From NCBI RefSeq assembly GCF_009720625.1, contig NZ_CP046266.1:1745501-1809500 (forward strand): a stretch of DNA of 64,000 nucleotides, read 5' to 3'. Numbering within the stretch: position 1 is the first letter of the stretch; each line of letters starts with the position of its first letter. The position numbers were made by a program, and so were the translations under genes. The notes beneath the pieces are model-generated. The model saw only the letters and a list, made by a program, of their open reading frames with translations, ran no database searches and was not told where the DNA came from. This DNA is from Metabacillus sediminilitoris. Its GTDB lineage: Bacteria; Bacillota; Bacilli; Bacillales; Bacillaceae. This document shows, in pieces, positions 18,042-26,987 of this stretch.

Positions 18042-18906
18042 TTGAGTAAGATATTTTATTATAAGGAAGAATTAATTAATCAAATTGTACCTGACAAACC
18101 AGATCCGGCAGCAGCTAAAGTTCTGCAAGAAACACTAGGTGGACACTTTGGTGAAATGAGAACAATGATGCAGTTTTCGTTTCAAAGTGCAAACTTTCGC
18201 GGCAAGGCAAAACAGTACCGTGATTTAATTCGCGGGATATTTATTGAGGAAATCAGCCATGTGGAGCTTGTTCAAACAACAATTAATCAGCTGTTAAATG
18301 GTGCAGGAGAAGAAGGGGTAGGAGCAGCAGGGGTCGATCAAGCACCATTTAGATGAAGCAATTAAACATGCCAACCCACATCATTTTATTATGGGAGCAC
18401 AATCTTCATTACCAGTGGATGCAGGCGGTAACCCGTGGACTGGTAATTATGTTTACAGCCATGGAAACTTAGTGGCTGACCTACTCGATAACATTGTCCT
18501 TGAATCAACAGGTGTTCTTCAAAAAACACGCATTTATGAAATGAGTTCAAATAAAACATTTCGAGAAACACTCGCTTTCTTAATTGTACGTGATAATGCC
18601 CATCAAAACGCTTTTGCAAAAGCATTGGAAACACTTGGCGTTAATTGGGGAAAACTCTTCCCAGTTCCTAATTATGATATTAATAAATATCCTGAATGTA
18701 GAAAGTATGAAGAAATGGGCTTCCATAATGCCCAATTTAATTTTAGGCTTGATCAGACTAGAATCGGTGAAATTTTGCAGGGAGAATCCCCAAGCAGAGA
18801 TAATGGTCAGTTAAGTGTAGTCGATCCACCGGCAGGATTTGTAGTACCTGACTTACCTGAAATGCCAAATGAACATAGCCCTGGGTTAAGTGATTTAAAT
18901 AATTAA
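18042..18906 (+). pseudogene. Manganese catalase with one frameshift
   Basis: A dimanganese catalase of the YdbD/YjqC/CotJC type, which destroys hydrogen peroxide. The ferritin-like four-helix bundle and metal ligands are visible: GGHFGEM, ISHVEL (Glu/His) in the first half, and FLIVRDNAHQNAF in the second. One frame change near 18343 separates GVDQAP (first frame) from HLDEAIKHANPHHF (second). TTG 18042 is the likely start. All the rest is intact, so this may be a single sequencing error, a recent mutation, or phase variation. Confidence 0.75.
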
Positions 18907-18917
18907 TAGATGGAAAG

Positions 18918-18943
18918 AGCCATTCACACTGTGAATGGCTTGT
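18918..18943 (+). terminator. Hairpin after Mn-catalase
   Basis: The stem AGCCATTCAC / GTGAATGGCT has a weak T-run. Confidence 0.6.
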
Positions 18944-18963
18944 GTTTATGAAGGCTGAAAATC

Positions 18964-19902
18964 TTAAAAGAACCTTTTCTTCCAAAAGATAACAGCCGTA
19001 ATGCTTGATAAAATAAATGAAATAATAATAGCAACAAAAAATGAGTATGGGTAATCCTGGAATGGAATGGAAACGTTCATTCCATAAAAACTTGCAACCA
19101 TTGTGGGCAAAGACATAATAATCGTAATCGATGTTAAAAATTTCATGACAATATTGACATTATTAGAAATGACAGATGCAAAGGCGTCCATCATACCGCT
19201 TAGAATCGATGTATGTGTTTCAGCCATTTCAATTGCCTGCTGATTTTCGATTATGACATCCTCTAACAGCTCCTGATCATCTTCATACATTTTTAAGTAA
19301 TTAAATTTCAGCATTTTCTGCAGGACAATATTGTTAGACTTCAATGAAGTTGTAAAATACACTAAACTTTTTTCCAGATTCAATAATGAAAAAAGTTCTT
19401 TATTTTTCATCGACTGATGTAATTCTTTTTCGATTGAATCGGTCTTTTTACTAATTTGTTTTAAGTACTTAAGATAGGTGGTTGCCATTAAATAAAGGAT
19501 TTGCAGAGAAAACCTCGTTTTTTTGTTTGTATAAAACTGTTTTACTTTATTTTGTTTAAACAAATGAAAAATAGGATTATCTTTAAGACATACTGTAATG
19601 AAACAATTTTTTGCGACAATCATGCCTAAAGGAATCGTATCATAAATTGGAAAGCCCTTTTCATCCATTGACATTAAAGGAATATTAACGATGATGAGGA
19701 TATTGTCATCATCTTTTTCAATCCGGGACCGTTCCTCTTCATCTAGTGGGTCTTTTAAGAAGTCCAAAGGAATTTGTACTTTATTTGCTAATTCATTAAT
19801 TTCTTGTTCTGTTGGTGCGACAAGATTCACCCAACAGCCATTCGTAATTTCGCTTTGTTGTTGTAGTGCTCCATGTTGATCAGTTAAATAAATTTCTAAC
19901 AA
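18964..19902 (-). CDS. CorA-family divalent cation transporter
   Basis: A 312-residue CorA-type channel, different from the copy at 13515. The cytoplasmic N-terminal domain has DPLDEEERSRIEKDDD, a hallmark of the Firmicute CorA branch. The C-terminus holds two membrane helices with the GMN motif in ASFYGMNVSIPF and ends KKRFF. It starts at a TTG with GAGGAGG 8 nt upstream. Predicted to take up Mg2+, Co2+ or Ni2+. It stands alone. Confidence 0.85.
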   Translation of the reverse strand: MLEIYLTDQHGALQQQSEITNGCWVNLVAPTEQEINELANKVQIPLDFLKDPLDEEERSRIEKDDDNILIIVNIPLMSMDEKGFPIYDTIPLGMIVAKNCFITVCLKDNPIFHLFKQNKVKQFYTNKKTRFSLQILYLMATTYLKYLKQISKKTDSIEKELHQSMKNKELFSLLNLEKSLVYFTTSLKSNNIVLQKMLKFNYLKMYEDDQELLEDVIIENQQAIEMAETHTSILSGMMDAFASVISNNVNIVMKFLTSITIIMSLPTMVASFYGMNVSIPFQDYPYSFFVAIIISFILSSITAVIFWKKRFF

Positions 19903-20434
19903 TGTTAAAACCTCCTCATTATGGTGAGGAAGTCAATAATGGCCCCTAATAAAAAAACGGAAATGAACTAACCGGCATCATTTTGCATGTAAACTAAGTT
20001 TCGAAAAAATATATGTTCAAACACTTTTTTAAAATATGATGGCAAGTTAAACGGGTTCCGTCCTCATTCCTTCATACAATAAGAGTTGAATGTTTATCCC
20101 GTATTATCGGGCAGTAAAACCAGCCTGGAACTTTGAGTCATTCAAAGAAGCAAAGTGAGGGATAATTGCTCGTAAAAATCCGAGCATTCTAGGTTTATCA
20201 GTATTCAACCTATGGAGGATTGGTTCGTTAATGACTTCCTCGCTTTTCGATCCGGGTTCCGGTTCGTTGCAACTTCGACTGCTCAAAAAACTCAACTCCT
20301 ATACTTTAATAAATTCAATACCTTTCATATCATACTCTGTGTGATCTGCCTTGTAAACTTGGTTTTTATCTTTTTCTCAATCTTTTGGAGAATGCAATTA
20401 GTTTCCGATATAACCAAGTTTTATCCTTTACACG
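19903..20434. other. Intergenic region, possible dispersed repeat
   Basis: There is no convincing gene. The stretch 20095-20200, with CCCGTATTATCGGGCAGTAA and GGGATAATTGCTCGTAAAAA, looks like an intergenic repeat I have seen in other Bacillus sequences, but there is no second copy in this window to prove it. Confidence 0.3.
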
Positions 20435-20707
20435 TTGATCAACACGTTATTTGTGATTTTTAGTTATTTTTTCTTCATAAGACCTATGATCGTAAAAATA
20501 AGTTCTGATGAAACTGCATGTATAGTTAATGTTTATGTCAAAATGATTCTTACCATTGTTTTTTCTATTTGTTTTGGTCTGGGAATAAAATTCTTAATGA
20601 ACAGGAGATTTAAAGAAGAAAAAGATATAGTAATAGAAAAGAAGAATTTTATTTTCAGTCTTGTTTTTGTTTTCATTCTTTCTATTTCTATTCTTTTTCT
20701 AACATAA
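20435..20707 (+). CDS. Small hydrophobic protein, possibly frameshifted
   Basis: A 90-residue frame with three hydrophobic stretches (residues 3-18, 33-52 and 72-88) and a charged segment between the last two. The frame just before it (20296-20463) is also strongly hydrophobic (HIILCVICLVNLVFIFFSIF) and overlaps it. The two may be halves of one four-helix protein split by an indel near 20445. No good RBS stands before 20435. A strong hairpin follows the stop. Family not recognised. Confidence 0.35.
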   Translation: MINTLFVIFSYFFFIRPMIVKISSDETACIVNVYVKMILTIVFSICFGLGIKFLMNRRFKEEKDIVIEKKNFIFSLVFVFILSISILFLT

Positions 20708-20720
20708 AAAGAAGGGCGAT

Positions 20721-20746
20721 AAGGGCTGGCATATGCTAGCCCTTTC
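20721..20746 (+). terminator. Terminator-like hairpin
   Basis: The stem AAGGGCTGGC / GCTAGCCCTT has one mismatch and is followed by TCCTT. Confidence 0.6.
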
Positions 20747-20879
20747 CTTATGGAAAAAGAAAGGTACCGAGTATCTCCCGGCCTTTTGACATTATTGTGA
20801 ATAATAGAATGCTTATCCTAATATAATCTTTTAGAACCTGATTATCATTCTGAAAAAATAATTAAAAGGAGGAAAGCAA

Positions 20880-21224
20880 ATGGAAAAAGAGATAGGGCAA
20901 CAGGGGGAAAAGTCTGTTGACTTTGAAAAGGTTGCTGCAAGTCAAGAGTTTCAACAGTTACTAAAAGCAAAGAAAAGATTTCTAATCCCACTCACGATAT
21001 TCTTCTTAGTTTTTTATTTTATGTTACCAGTTCTAACTTCCTATACGACAATACTAAATACACCAGCGATAGGCTCAATTACCTGGACATGGGTTTATGC
21101 GTTTGCCCAATTTATTATGACATGGGTCCTTTGCATTCTTTATGTGAAAAAAGCAGGAACATTTGATCATATGGCTAAACAAATCATTGAAAATCATGAG
21201 GAGGAGGGAGAACAGGGCTTATGA
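20880..21224 (+). CDS. ywcB: DUF485 membrane protein (YwcB-like)
   Basis: A 114-residue inner membrane protein with two transmembrane segments (about residues 40-60 and 74-96). The sequence VAASQEFQQLLKAKKRFLIPLTIFF is typical of DUF485 proteins, which are encoded just before acetate-type symporters. RBS AGGAGG is strong. The stop overlaps the next start by 4 bp (ATGA), so translation is coupled to the symporter. Confidence 0.88.
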   Translation: MEKEIGQQGEKSVDFEKVAASQEFQQLLKAKKRFLIPLTIFFLVFYFMLPVLTSYTTILNTPAIGSITWTWVYAFAQFIMTWVLCILYVKKAGTFDHMAKQIIENHEEEGEQGL

Positions 21225-22747
21225 GTGTGACAGCATTAATTTTATTTGTTCTAATTGTTGGTATGACACTTGTCATTACGTATTGGGCGGCCAAACGAAC
21301 AAAAACAGCTAGTGAGTTTTATACAGCAGGTGGCGGGTTAACAGGCTGGCAAAATGGACTTGCCATTGCTGGTGATTATTTATCAGCCGCATCCTTTCTT
21401 GGGATAGCCGGTGCAATTGCACTTAGTGGCTTCGATGGATTTTTCTACTCTATCGGCTATTTAGTTGCCTATCTTGTCGTGCTTTATATTGTGGCAGAGC
21501 CGCTAAGAAATCTAGGAAAATATACAATTGCAGATATGATAAATGCTAGATTTGACCAAAAAAAGGTACGTGGTGTTGCTGCATTAAGCACGCTAACGAT
21601 TGTGATCTTTTATATGATTGCCCAGCTAGTCGGTGCAGGTGCACTTATTCAGCTTTTACTTGGAATTGATTATTGGGTTGCCGTTTTACTAGTAGGTGTC
21701 ATGATGACAACTTACGTCATATTTGGCGGGATGACAGCAACAAGCTGGGTGCAAATCACAAAAGCCGTTCTGTTGATGCTTGGAACCGTGATCATTTCAT
21801 TTTTAGTTCTATTAAAGTTTAACTTTAATGTTTTTACAATGTTTGATGAAATGAAAACATTAACACCGTTAGGAGAGGATTATTTAAATCCTGGGGTAAA
21901 ATACAAAAATCCAATTGATACGATCTCAATGATGGCTGCACTTGTCCTTGGTACAGCTGGACTACCACATATATTAATGCGTTTCTTTACTGTAAAAGAT
22001 GCAAAAACGGCAAGAAGCTCGGTTGTAACAGCAACATGGGTAGTAGGGATTTTCTATATTTTAACGATTTTTCTTGGCTTCGGGGCAGCTGCGTTTGTCG
22101 GCTCAGAAGAAATTATCAGTGCGAATGCTGCCGGAAATATGGCTGCACCACTTTTAGCAAAAGCATTAGGTGGAGATTTTCTCATGTCATTTGTTTCAGC
22201 AGTTGCATTTGCTACAATACTCGCCGTCGTAGCAGGTCTTGTTTTATCAGGTGCATCAGCGTTTGCCCATGACATTTATGGTCAAATTATTAAGAAGGGG
22301 AAGATGACGGAAAAACAACAAATGCTAGCTGCCCGTTATGCATCAATCGGTGTCGCTGTCCTTTCAATCATCCTTGCCCTGTTTGCCCAGAAAATGAATG
22401 TAGCATTCCTTGTTTCCCTAGCATTCTGCGTCGCAGCAAGTGCGAATTTACCAGTTATTATTTTTACAATCTACTGGAAAAAGTTTAATACAGCAGGTGC
22501 AATGGCAGGAATGTTAACAGGCTTGATCACAGCTTTAGTGCTTGTTGCTATTAGCCCAAGTGTCCTCAATCCTGAGCCTGGAGCAGCAATACTTGTCGGA
22601 AATCCAATTTTCCCACTCACAAATCCGGCTATCGTCTCTATACCAGCAGGTTTCCTAGCTGCTTATATCGGAACAGTTGTATCCAGCAAGAGAGATGAGA
22701 AAAAGTATGCAGAGGTTGCTGTGAAAGCTAATACAGGAGTAAAATAA
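21221..22747 (+). CDS. ywcA: Sodium:solute symporter, cation acetate symporter type
   Basis: A 508-residue permease of the sodium:solute symporter family with about 13 membrane segments, matching ActP/YwcA. Seen: AKRTKTASEFYTAGGGLTGWQNG near the N-terminus, GDYLSAASFLGIAG, and GLPHILMRFFTVKD, all family signatures. It likely imports acetate or a similar short-chain carboxylate with Na+. It pairs with the DUF485 gene as in B. subtilis ywcB-ywcA and ends in a strong terminator. Confidence 0.88.
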   Translation: MSVTALILFVLIVGMTLVITYWAAKRTKTASEFYTAGGGLTGWQNGLAIAGDYLSAASFLGIAGAIALSGFDGFFYSIGYLVAYLVVLYIVAEPLRNLGKYTIADMINARFDQKKVRGVAALSTLTIVIFYMIAQLVGAGALIQLLLGIDYWVAVLLVGVMMTTYVIFGGMTATSWVQITKAVLLMLGTVIISFLVLLKFNFNVFTMFDEMKTLTPLGEDYLNPGVKYKNPIDTISMMAALVLGTAGLPHILMRFFTVKDAKTARSSVVTATWVVGIFYILTIFLGFGAAAFVGSEEIISANAAGNMAAPLLAKALGGDFLMSFVSAVAFATILAVVAGLVLSGASAFAHDIYGQIIKKGKMTEKQQMLAARYASIGVAVLSIILALFAQKMNVAFLVSLAFCVAASANLPVIIFTIYWKKFNTAGAMAGMLTGLITALVLVAISPSVLNPEPGAAILVGNPIFPLTNPAIVSIPAGFLAAYIGTVVSSKRDEKKYAEVAVKANTGVK

Positions 22748-22766
22748 GTGATTTAGTTGATGAGAT

Positions 22767-22800
22767 AGACATCCAAAATTTATTTTTTGGATGTCTTTTT
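22767..22800 (+). terminator. Terminator after ywcA
   Basis: A perfect stem, AGACATCCAAAA / TTTTGGATGTCT, is followed by TTTTT. Confidence 0.9.
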
Positions 22801-23045
22801 ACTGATAGGCAAAAACGATAGTCTCATTTGACAAAATGGGTTTTTTTCCGGTAAAAGAGTCGAACAAATAGCAGTTTTGGCAATCTAAATGTAAATGCAA
22901 TGACGGTCGATAGTAACTATTAATAATAGCTATTTCTGCCCCAATTTGACTAGAAAAATATTTACTTGGTATTATTAGAAGTGAATAATCTAATATCATA
23001 TCTATTTGAGATATGGATATTGTATAGATGGCAGGGATGGTATCA

Positions 23046-23471
23046 ATGCAAAATAATCAAATGATCACGAATTGGTTATCATTTACGAATATACAAACGA
23101 AGATCACGAATGAATTAGAAAGCATTCTTCAAGAGAATCATCAAATATCCTTAAAAGAGTTTTATGTCCTTTTATTTTTATCTGAAGCACCCGAAAAAAA
23201 ACTAAAATTGCAACAGCTTCAGAATATGGTTGGGTTGAGTCAAAGTGCCATGTCAAGACTTGTCAGCCGTTTTGAAGAAAAGGACTGCGGAGCTTTAAAA
23301 AGACATATTTGCATAGACGATCGAAGAGCTATTTACACTTCTTTAACAGCTGAAGGAGAGGAAAAGCTAAAAAAGGCGTCCGTGACACTCAATGCAGCCC
23401 TTGAAAAGACTTTTTCTAAAGGAACAGTTCAACAGGAATTAGAACAATTCATTCATAAATTTCACCCATGA
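23046..23471 (+). CDS. MarR-family transcriptional regulator
   Basis: A 141-residue winged-helix regulator. The core LQQLQNMVGLSQSAMSRLVSRFEEKDCGALKRHICIDDRRAIYTSLTAEG contains the recognition helix and the wing with the DRR motif; only short parts of it are needed for the call. Three in-frame ATGs exist (23028, 23037 and 23046). The last is preferred because GGGATGG lies just before it. Cys residues flank the wing (DCGALK, HICIDD), so thiol-based sensing is possible. Its likely target is namA, 220 bp downstream. Confidence 0.75.
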   Translation: MQNNQMITNWLSFTNIQTKITNELESILQENHQISLKEFYVLLFLSEAPEKKLKLQQLQNMVGLSQSAMSRLVSRFEEKDCGALKRHICIDDRRAIYTSLTAEGEEKLKKASVTLNAALEKTFSKGTVQQELEQFIHKFHP

Positions 23472-23526
23472 TGGAATATCCTTCCCCAATTCACGATTAG
23501 CGGGTTAAGGATATTCCATCTTTTTT
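23470..23526 (+). terminator. Terminator after marR
   Basis: A perfect 14-bp stem, GATGGAATATCCTT / AAGGATATTCCATC, has a long loop and is followed by TTTTTT. Confidence 0.9.
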
Positions 23527-23578
23527 ATTCTTAGAATTGGTTTGTTTGACAGATTCTTTTTTTATATGCTAAATTGTA

Positions 23579-23592
23579 TGCATGCACATGCA
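23579..23592. promoter_or_regulatory. Palindrome in the namA promoter region
   Basis: TGCATG-CA-CATGCA lies about 30 bp after a TTGACA (23546-23551) and before namA. It is a candidate operator, possibly for the adjacent MarR protein. Confidence 0.45.
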
Positions 23593-23692
23593 TTTAATTT
23601 ATAATTTGGGTACCCATAAATAACGGAGAGAATCTTGTTTTCACGTAATAGTAAAGATAAATGGTGCTAATATAATAAAAAGGAGTGTTACA

Positions 23693-24730
23693 ATGAATCA
23701 TTTATTTTCCCCTTATCAGCTAAAAGGATTATCATTAAAAAATCGTGTGGTTATGCCGCCTATGTGTCAATATTCGGTAACAAAAAAAGATGGCATTGCG
23801 ACTGATTGGCATTATACACATTATGTAAGCCGTGCAATTGGCGGTGCTAGTTTAATTATTATTGAAATGACGGATGTAGAACCCGATGGGCGAATTTCAG
23901 ATTATGATTTAGGTTTATGGTCAGATGAGCAAGTTCCTGCATTAGCACGTATAGTAGAAGCTTGTCATCAATACGGAGCAAAAGTGGGGATACAAATCGC
24001 TCATGCCGGACGTAAAGCAGAAGATGCCGATGTTCCAGTAGCACCATCTGCGATTCCTTTTGATGAAAATTCGAAAACTCCAAGAGCACTTTCTACAGAT
24101 GAAGTAAAAGAAATGGTTACTAAATTCCGTAGTGCTGTCAAAAGAGCTGTGCAAGCTGGTGTAGATGTGATTGAGCTGCATGGTGCTCACGGCTATTTAA
24201 TCCATCAATTTCATTCACCTTTAACGAATAAAAGAACAGATGAGTATGGGAAGGATTTATCTAAATTTGGTAAAGAGGTCATTCAGGCTGCTAAAAGTGA
24301 AATGCCAGAGGATATGCCGTTAATTATGAGAATATCTGCACAAGAATATGTTGAAGGCGGATATGGAATTCATGAGAGCATTGAATTTTCAAAAGAATAT
24401 CAAGATGCAGGAGTTGATATGTTTCATATAAGCGCAGGGGGAGAAGGCCCTATCGCTGCGGAGGGAAGACCAGGAACACATGTTGCCTATCAAGTACCAT
24501 TAGCAAGATCGATCAGGCAAGCTCTTGACATTCCAGTAATTGCAGTTGGAAGATTGGATGAACCATCATTAGCAAACGCAGTTATCGGAAATGAAGATGC
24601 CGACCTTGTGGCTGTCGGAAGAGGAATGTTAAGAAATCCTTATTGGACATTGGAAGCAGCTACAATCCTTCGCAAAGAAATTGAACTGCCGAAACAATAT
24701 AGTTTGGGCTTTCCAAGAAACAACAGATAA
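23693..24730 (+). CDS. namA: NADPH dehydrogenase NamA (Old Yellow Enzyme)
   Basis: A 345-residue FMN-dependent ene-reductase close to B. subtilis YqjM/NamA, reducing alpha,beta-unsaturated carbonyls and some nitro compounds with NADPH. Seen: RVVMPPMCQYS (with the Cys of the YqjM class), IQIAHAGRKA, the substrate-binding HGAHGYLIHQF, and RTDEYG, and the phosphate-binding AVGRGMLRNPYW near the C-terminus. RBS AAGGAG. Length matches. A detoxification role fits with the mhq locus elsewhere in the window. Confidence 0.92.
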   Translation: MNHLFSPYQLKGLSLKNRVVMPPMCQYSVTKKDGIATDWHYTHYVSRAIGGASLIIIEMTDVEPDGRISDYDLGLWSDEQVPALARIVEACHQYGAKVGIQIAHAGRKAEDADVPVAPSAIPFDENSKTPRALSTDEVKEMVTKFRSAVKRAVQAGVDVIELHGAHGYLIHQFHSPLTNKRTDEYGKDLSKFGKEVIQAAKSEMPEDMPLIMRISAQEYVEGGYGIHESIEFSKEYQDAGVDMFHISAGGEGPIAAEGRPGTHVAYQVPLARSIRQALDIPVIAVGRLDEPSLANAVIGNEDADLVAVGRGMLRNPYWTLEAATILRKEIELPKQYSLGFPRNNR

Positions 24731-24800
24731 TAGGTCAGGTAACCACTTTAAACGATCACTTGGTAAAGCTTTAATTTCACAAGCACAGATTGAGAAAATG

Positions 24801-24830
24801 AATAAACCTTGGAATATCCCAAGGTTTATT
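24801..24830. terminator. Bidirectional terminator
   Basis: A perfect stem, AATAAACCTTGG / CCAAGGTTTATT, lies between namA and the converging esterase-like gene. Confidence 0.85.
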
Positions 24831-24870
24831 CATTTCTATGAGAATGTTGGCAATCTTTCTTACGATTTCA

Positions 24871-26136
24871 CTAAAGAATGACCTCTTCAACTACAAGCGG
24901 TGTAAGTCCATTTGTATAATTTACATAGATAAAGGCATCATATCGCTTAGACATGACAGAAGGTACGTAATTTCCGTATTGTTCATATTGTGGGTCATAA
25001 ACAACTCCAATTGCTCTGTGACCGATTGTTTGTTGAAAATGATGTTTGTTTTGTTCGTTAAAAACTAATAATTTGTCATGTGGTCCTGCTTTATGCATTG
25101 CATCCTCAAAGCTTCCTGCTATTGCTGGAGGTATAATCATTCTCTCCAAATTCACGCCCCATTCGTCAGCTGCGATCACAGTCCCCCTGTGAGTGCCAAA
25201 TCCAATAATGAATAGTTTTTCTTTTCCTATTTGTTCTCTTAACAATTGACCAACATTCTCTATGCCTTCTTTTACCATATCAGTTGCTCTGGCATCACCA
25301 ACATGTGTGTTATGTTCCCAGATGATTCCTTTTGCATCACTGCCATACCAATCACTAATTTTGTTGATCACTTCAACCATGTGTCTGTCACGAATATTCC
25401 AGGATTCATTATCATCTACGACCATTGTTCTGTAATACTTTTCAGCATTCGCTGTTACGATGGCATTTACTTCAATGTTTAAATGACTTTCTTCCGTGTT
25501 TGAAAAATGTTTCTTATGTAGGCGAATCTCAGTTAAAAGCTTGAAAACCTCATCATGACATCCTTCAGAGTAGAAGGAGGCAGCTACAGCGTATTTTTCT
25601 GGATGGCGATTAAAAGGCTCAAAACAAGAAAAGGCATTCCTCGTTGATTGGGCGAGCGGGGAATTTGTTTTGACTAAATACTTGAGAATTTCATCCATTG
25701 ATTCCCATAACGAATAAATATCGATCCCATAAAAACCAACCTGCTTATCCTTTGGCTGTGTTTGATTATATTCTTTTAACCATTCAATAAGGCTAATCAT
25801 TTCCTCATTTGCCCACATCCACGTCGGCCAACGGTTAAATGATGTTAACACATCCCTGGCATTTGCAGATGCTTGATCAAAGCCCTTTATATAACGATTC
25901 ACTTGCTGACAAGCAGGCCAATCACCCTCAACAGCTATAAAATGAAACCCTTTTTCGACAATCAGTTTTTTCGTAAGATCTGCCCTTATCGTATAGAATT
26001 CAGACGTTCCGTGTGAAGATTCACCTAATAACACATATTTTTGCTGATCAATTTCCTCAATAACAACTAGAAAATCATCAGGTTCTTTTAAATGTTTTGC
26101 ATTCTGTTTAATCGCGTTAACTAATTGGTTGTTCAT
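24871..26136 (-). CDS. Erythromycin esterase family protein
   Basis: A 421-residue protein of the EreA/EreB-like superfamily. Conserved landmarks are LGESSHGTSEFY (catalytic His region), VEGDWPACQQVNRYI, WMWANEE, GFYGIDIYSLW, and WEHNTHVGDARAT. EreA/B hydrolyse macrolide lactones, but most members of the family in Bacillus have no proven macrolide activity, so a resistance role must not be assumed. No signal peptide. It converges on namA and is otherwise isolated. Confidence 0.82.
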   Translation of the reverse strand: MNNQLVNAIKQNAKHLKEPDDFLVVIEEIDQQKYVLLGESSHGTSEFYTIRADLTKKLIVEKGFHFIAVEGDWPACQQVNRYIKGFDQASANARDVLTSFNRWPTWMWANEEMISLIEWLKEYNQTQPKDKQVGFYGIDIYSLWESMDEILKYLVKTNSPLAQSTRNAFSCFEPFNRHPEKYAVAASFYSEGCHDEVFKLLTEIRLHKKHFSNTEESHLNIEVNAIVTANAEKYYRTMVVDDNESWNIRDRHMVEVINKISDWYGSDAKGIIWEHNTHVGDARATDMVKEGIENVGQLLREQIGKEKLFIIGFGTHRGTVIAADEWGVNLERMIIPPAIAGSFEDAMHKAGPHDKLLVFNEQNKHHFQQTIGHRAIGVVYDPQYEQYGNYVPSVMSKRYDAFIYVNYTNGLTPLVVEEVIL

Positions 26137-26507
26137 CCTTATCCCTCAATATTTGTTTGATAGTGGCTATACTACGATTTTTCTTTATTTAGCTTTTCCT
26201 AAAAAGACTGCATTTATGGGGAAAACATGACTAAAATTTACATTAGACTTAATGAATGAATGATAAAAATTATACTAAGCATTGAAATTAAAAGAGAATG
26301 TAAAGTATGGAACACTTGGGTCTTCTATGATTTAGCGTGTTCCTTATGGAAGAGTTCATAGTTACACCAAATGATGATGACAACATAAAAGGGCTCCTTT
26401 ATAGCGTACAAAAAAAGAAATATGAATTTTTATAGACAAGTATACTTTCCTTTTTATTTGCTTTTCATATATTGATAGCAGATTTAATAGAAAGGAGGGG
26501 AAATTCT
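26137..26507. other. Intergenic promoter region
   Basis: There is no gene. CATATATTGATA at about 26467-26478 resembles the -10 region of a mother-cell sporulation sigma factor (SigE/SigK), which would suit a coat protein, but no convincing -35 is seen. Confidence 0.3.
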
Positions 26508-26933
26508 ATGTCTTATTCCCATCATTATGAATGTTGGTGTTTTTATTGTAAGAACAAAAAACACGATAATGACTGGTCTTACAAGCACAAAGATGACTGC
26601 TGTTGTCACGAGAAAAAGAAAGAGCAGAAAGATGACTGCTGTTGTCACGAGAAAAAGAAAGAGCACAAAGATGACTGCTGTTGTCACGAGAAAAAGAAAG
26701 AGCACAAATATAACTGCTGTTGTCACGAGAAGAAGAAAGAGCACAAAGATGACTGCTGGTGTCACGAGAAAAAGAAAGAACACAAAGATGACTGCTGGTG
26801 TCACGAGAAGAAGAAAGAGTACAAAGATTGTGACTGTTGTCACGAGAAGAAAAAAGAGCACAAAGATGACTGCTATTACTATTACTACGAATGCTGGTGT
26901 AAAAAGAAAAAATACTATTGTGACTGTTATTAA
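26508..26933 (+). CDS. Cys/His/Lys-rich 13-residue repeat protein
   Basis: A 141-residue protein made mostly of seven tandem copies of a 13-residue unit, KDD-C-C/W-C-HEKKKEH (about residues 28-118), between Cys/Tyr-rich ends (YECWCFYCKN and YYYYYECWCKKKKYYCDCY). No signal peptide, no membrane segment. RBS AAGGAGGGG is strong and a terminator follows. The 39-bp DNA repeat keeps other frames open as well. The layout (Cys, Tyr, Lys, His) recalls spore coat or crust proteins that are cross-linked or bind metal, but I know no exact family. It is not likely a TOMM precursor: it has no leader like that at 29498. Confidence 0.75.
   Translation: MSYSHHYECWCFYCKNKKHDNDWSYKHKDDCCCHEKKKEQKDDCCCHEKKKEHKDDCCCHEKKKEHKYNCCCHEKKKEHKDDCWCHEKKKEHKDDCWCHEKKKEYKDCDCCHEKKKEHKDDCYYYYYECWCKKKKYYCDCY
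26614..26860 (+). repeat. 39-bp tandem repeat inside the Cys-rich gene
   Basis: About seven near-identical 39-bp units built on GATGACTGCTGTTGTCACGA and the following AAGAAAGAGCACAAA. Copy variation is mostly TGC TGT to TGC TGG (Cys to Trp). Confidence 0.85.
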
Positions 26934-26952
26934 TAGTAGTTTGTTAAAAGGA

Positions 26953-26987
26953 AAGCACCCTGAACCAATTTTAGGCAGGGTGTTTTT
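26953..26987 (+). terminator. Terminator after the repeat protein gene
   Basis: The stem AGCACCCTG / CAGGGTGTT is followed by TTTTC. Confidence 0.75.

Noticed and set aside
22799..22999. 66-codon minus-strand ORF after ywcA
   Set aside because: No RBS, overlaps the ywcA terminator region, no family resemblance.
26614..26860. Tandem repeat as a CRISPR array
   Set aside because: Units are contiguous 39-mers without unique spacers and are in frame within a protein-coding gene. No cas genes occur in the window.
26508..26933. The Cys-rich repeat protein as a second TOMM precursor
   Set aside because: No cysteine-free acidic leader; Lys/Glu-rich units unlike known cores; separated from the cluster by an antiporter and a pseudogene.
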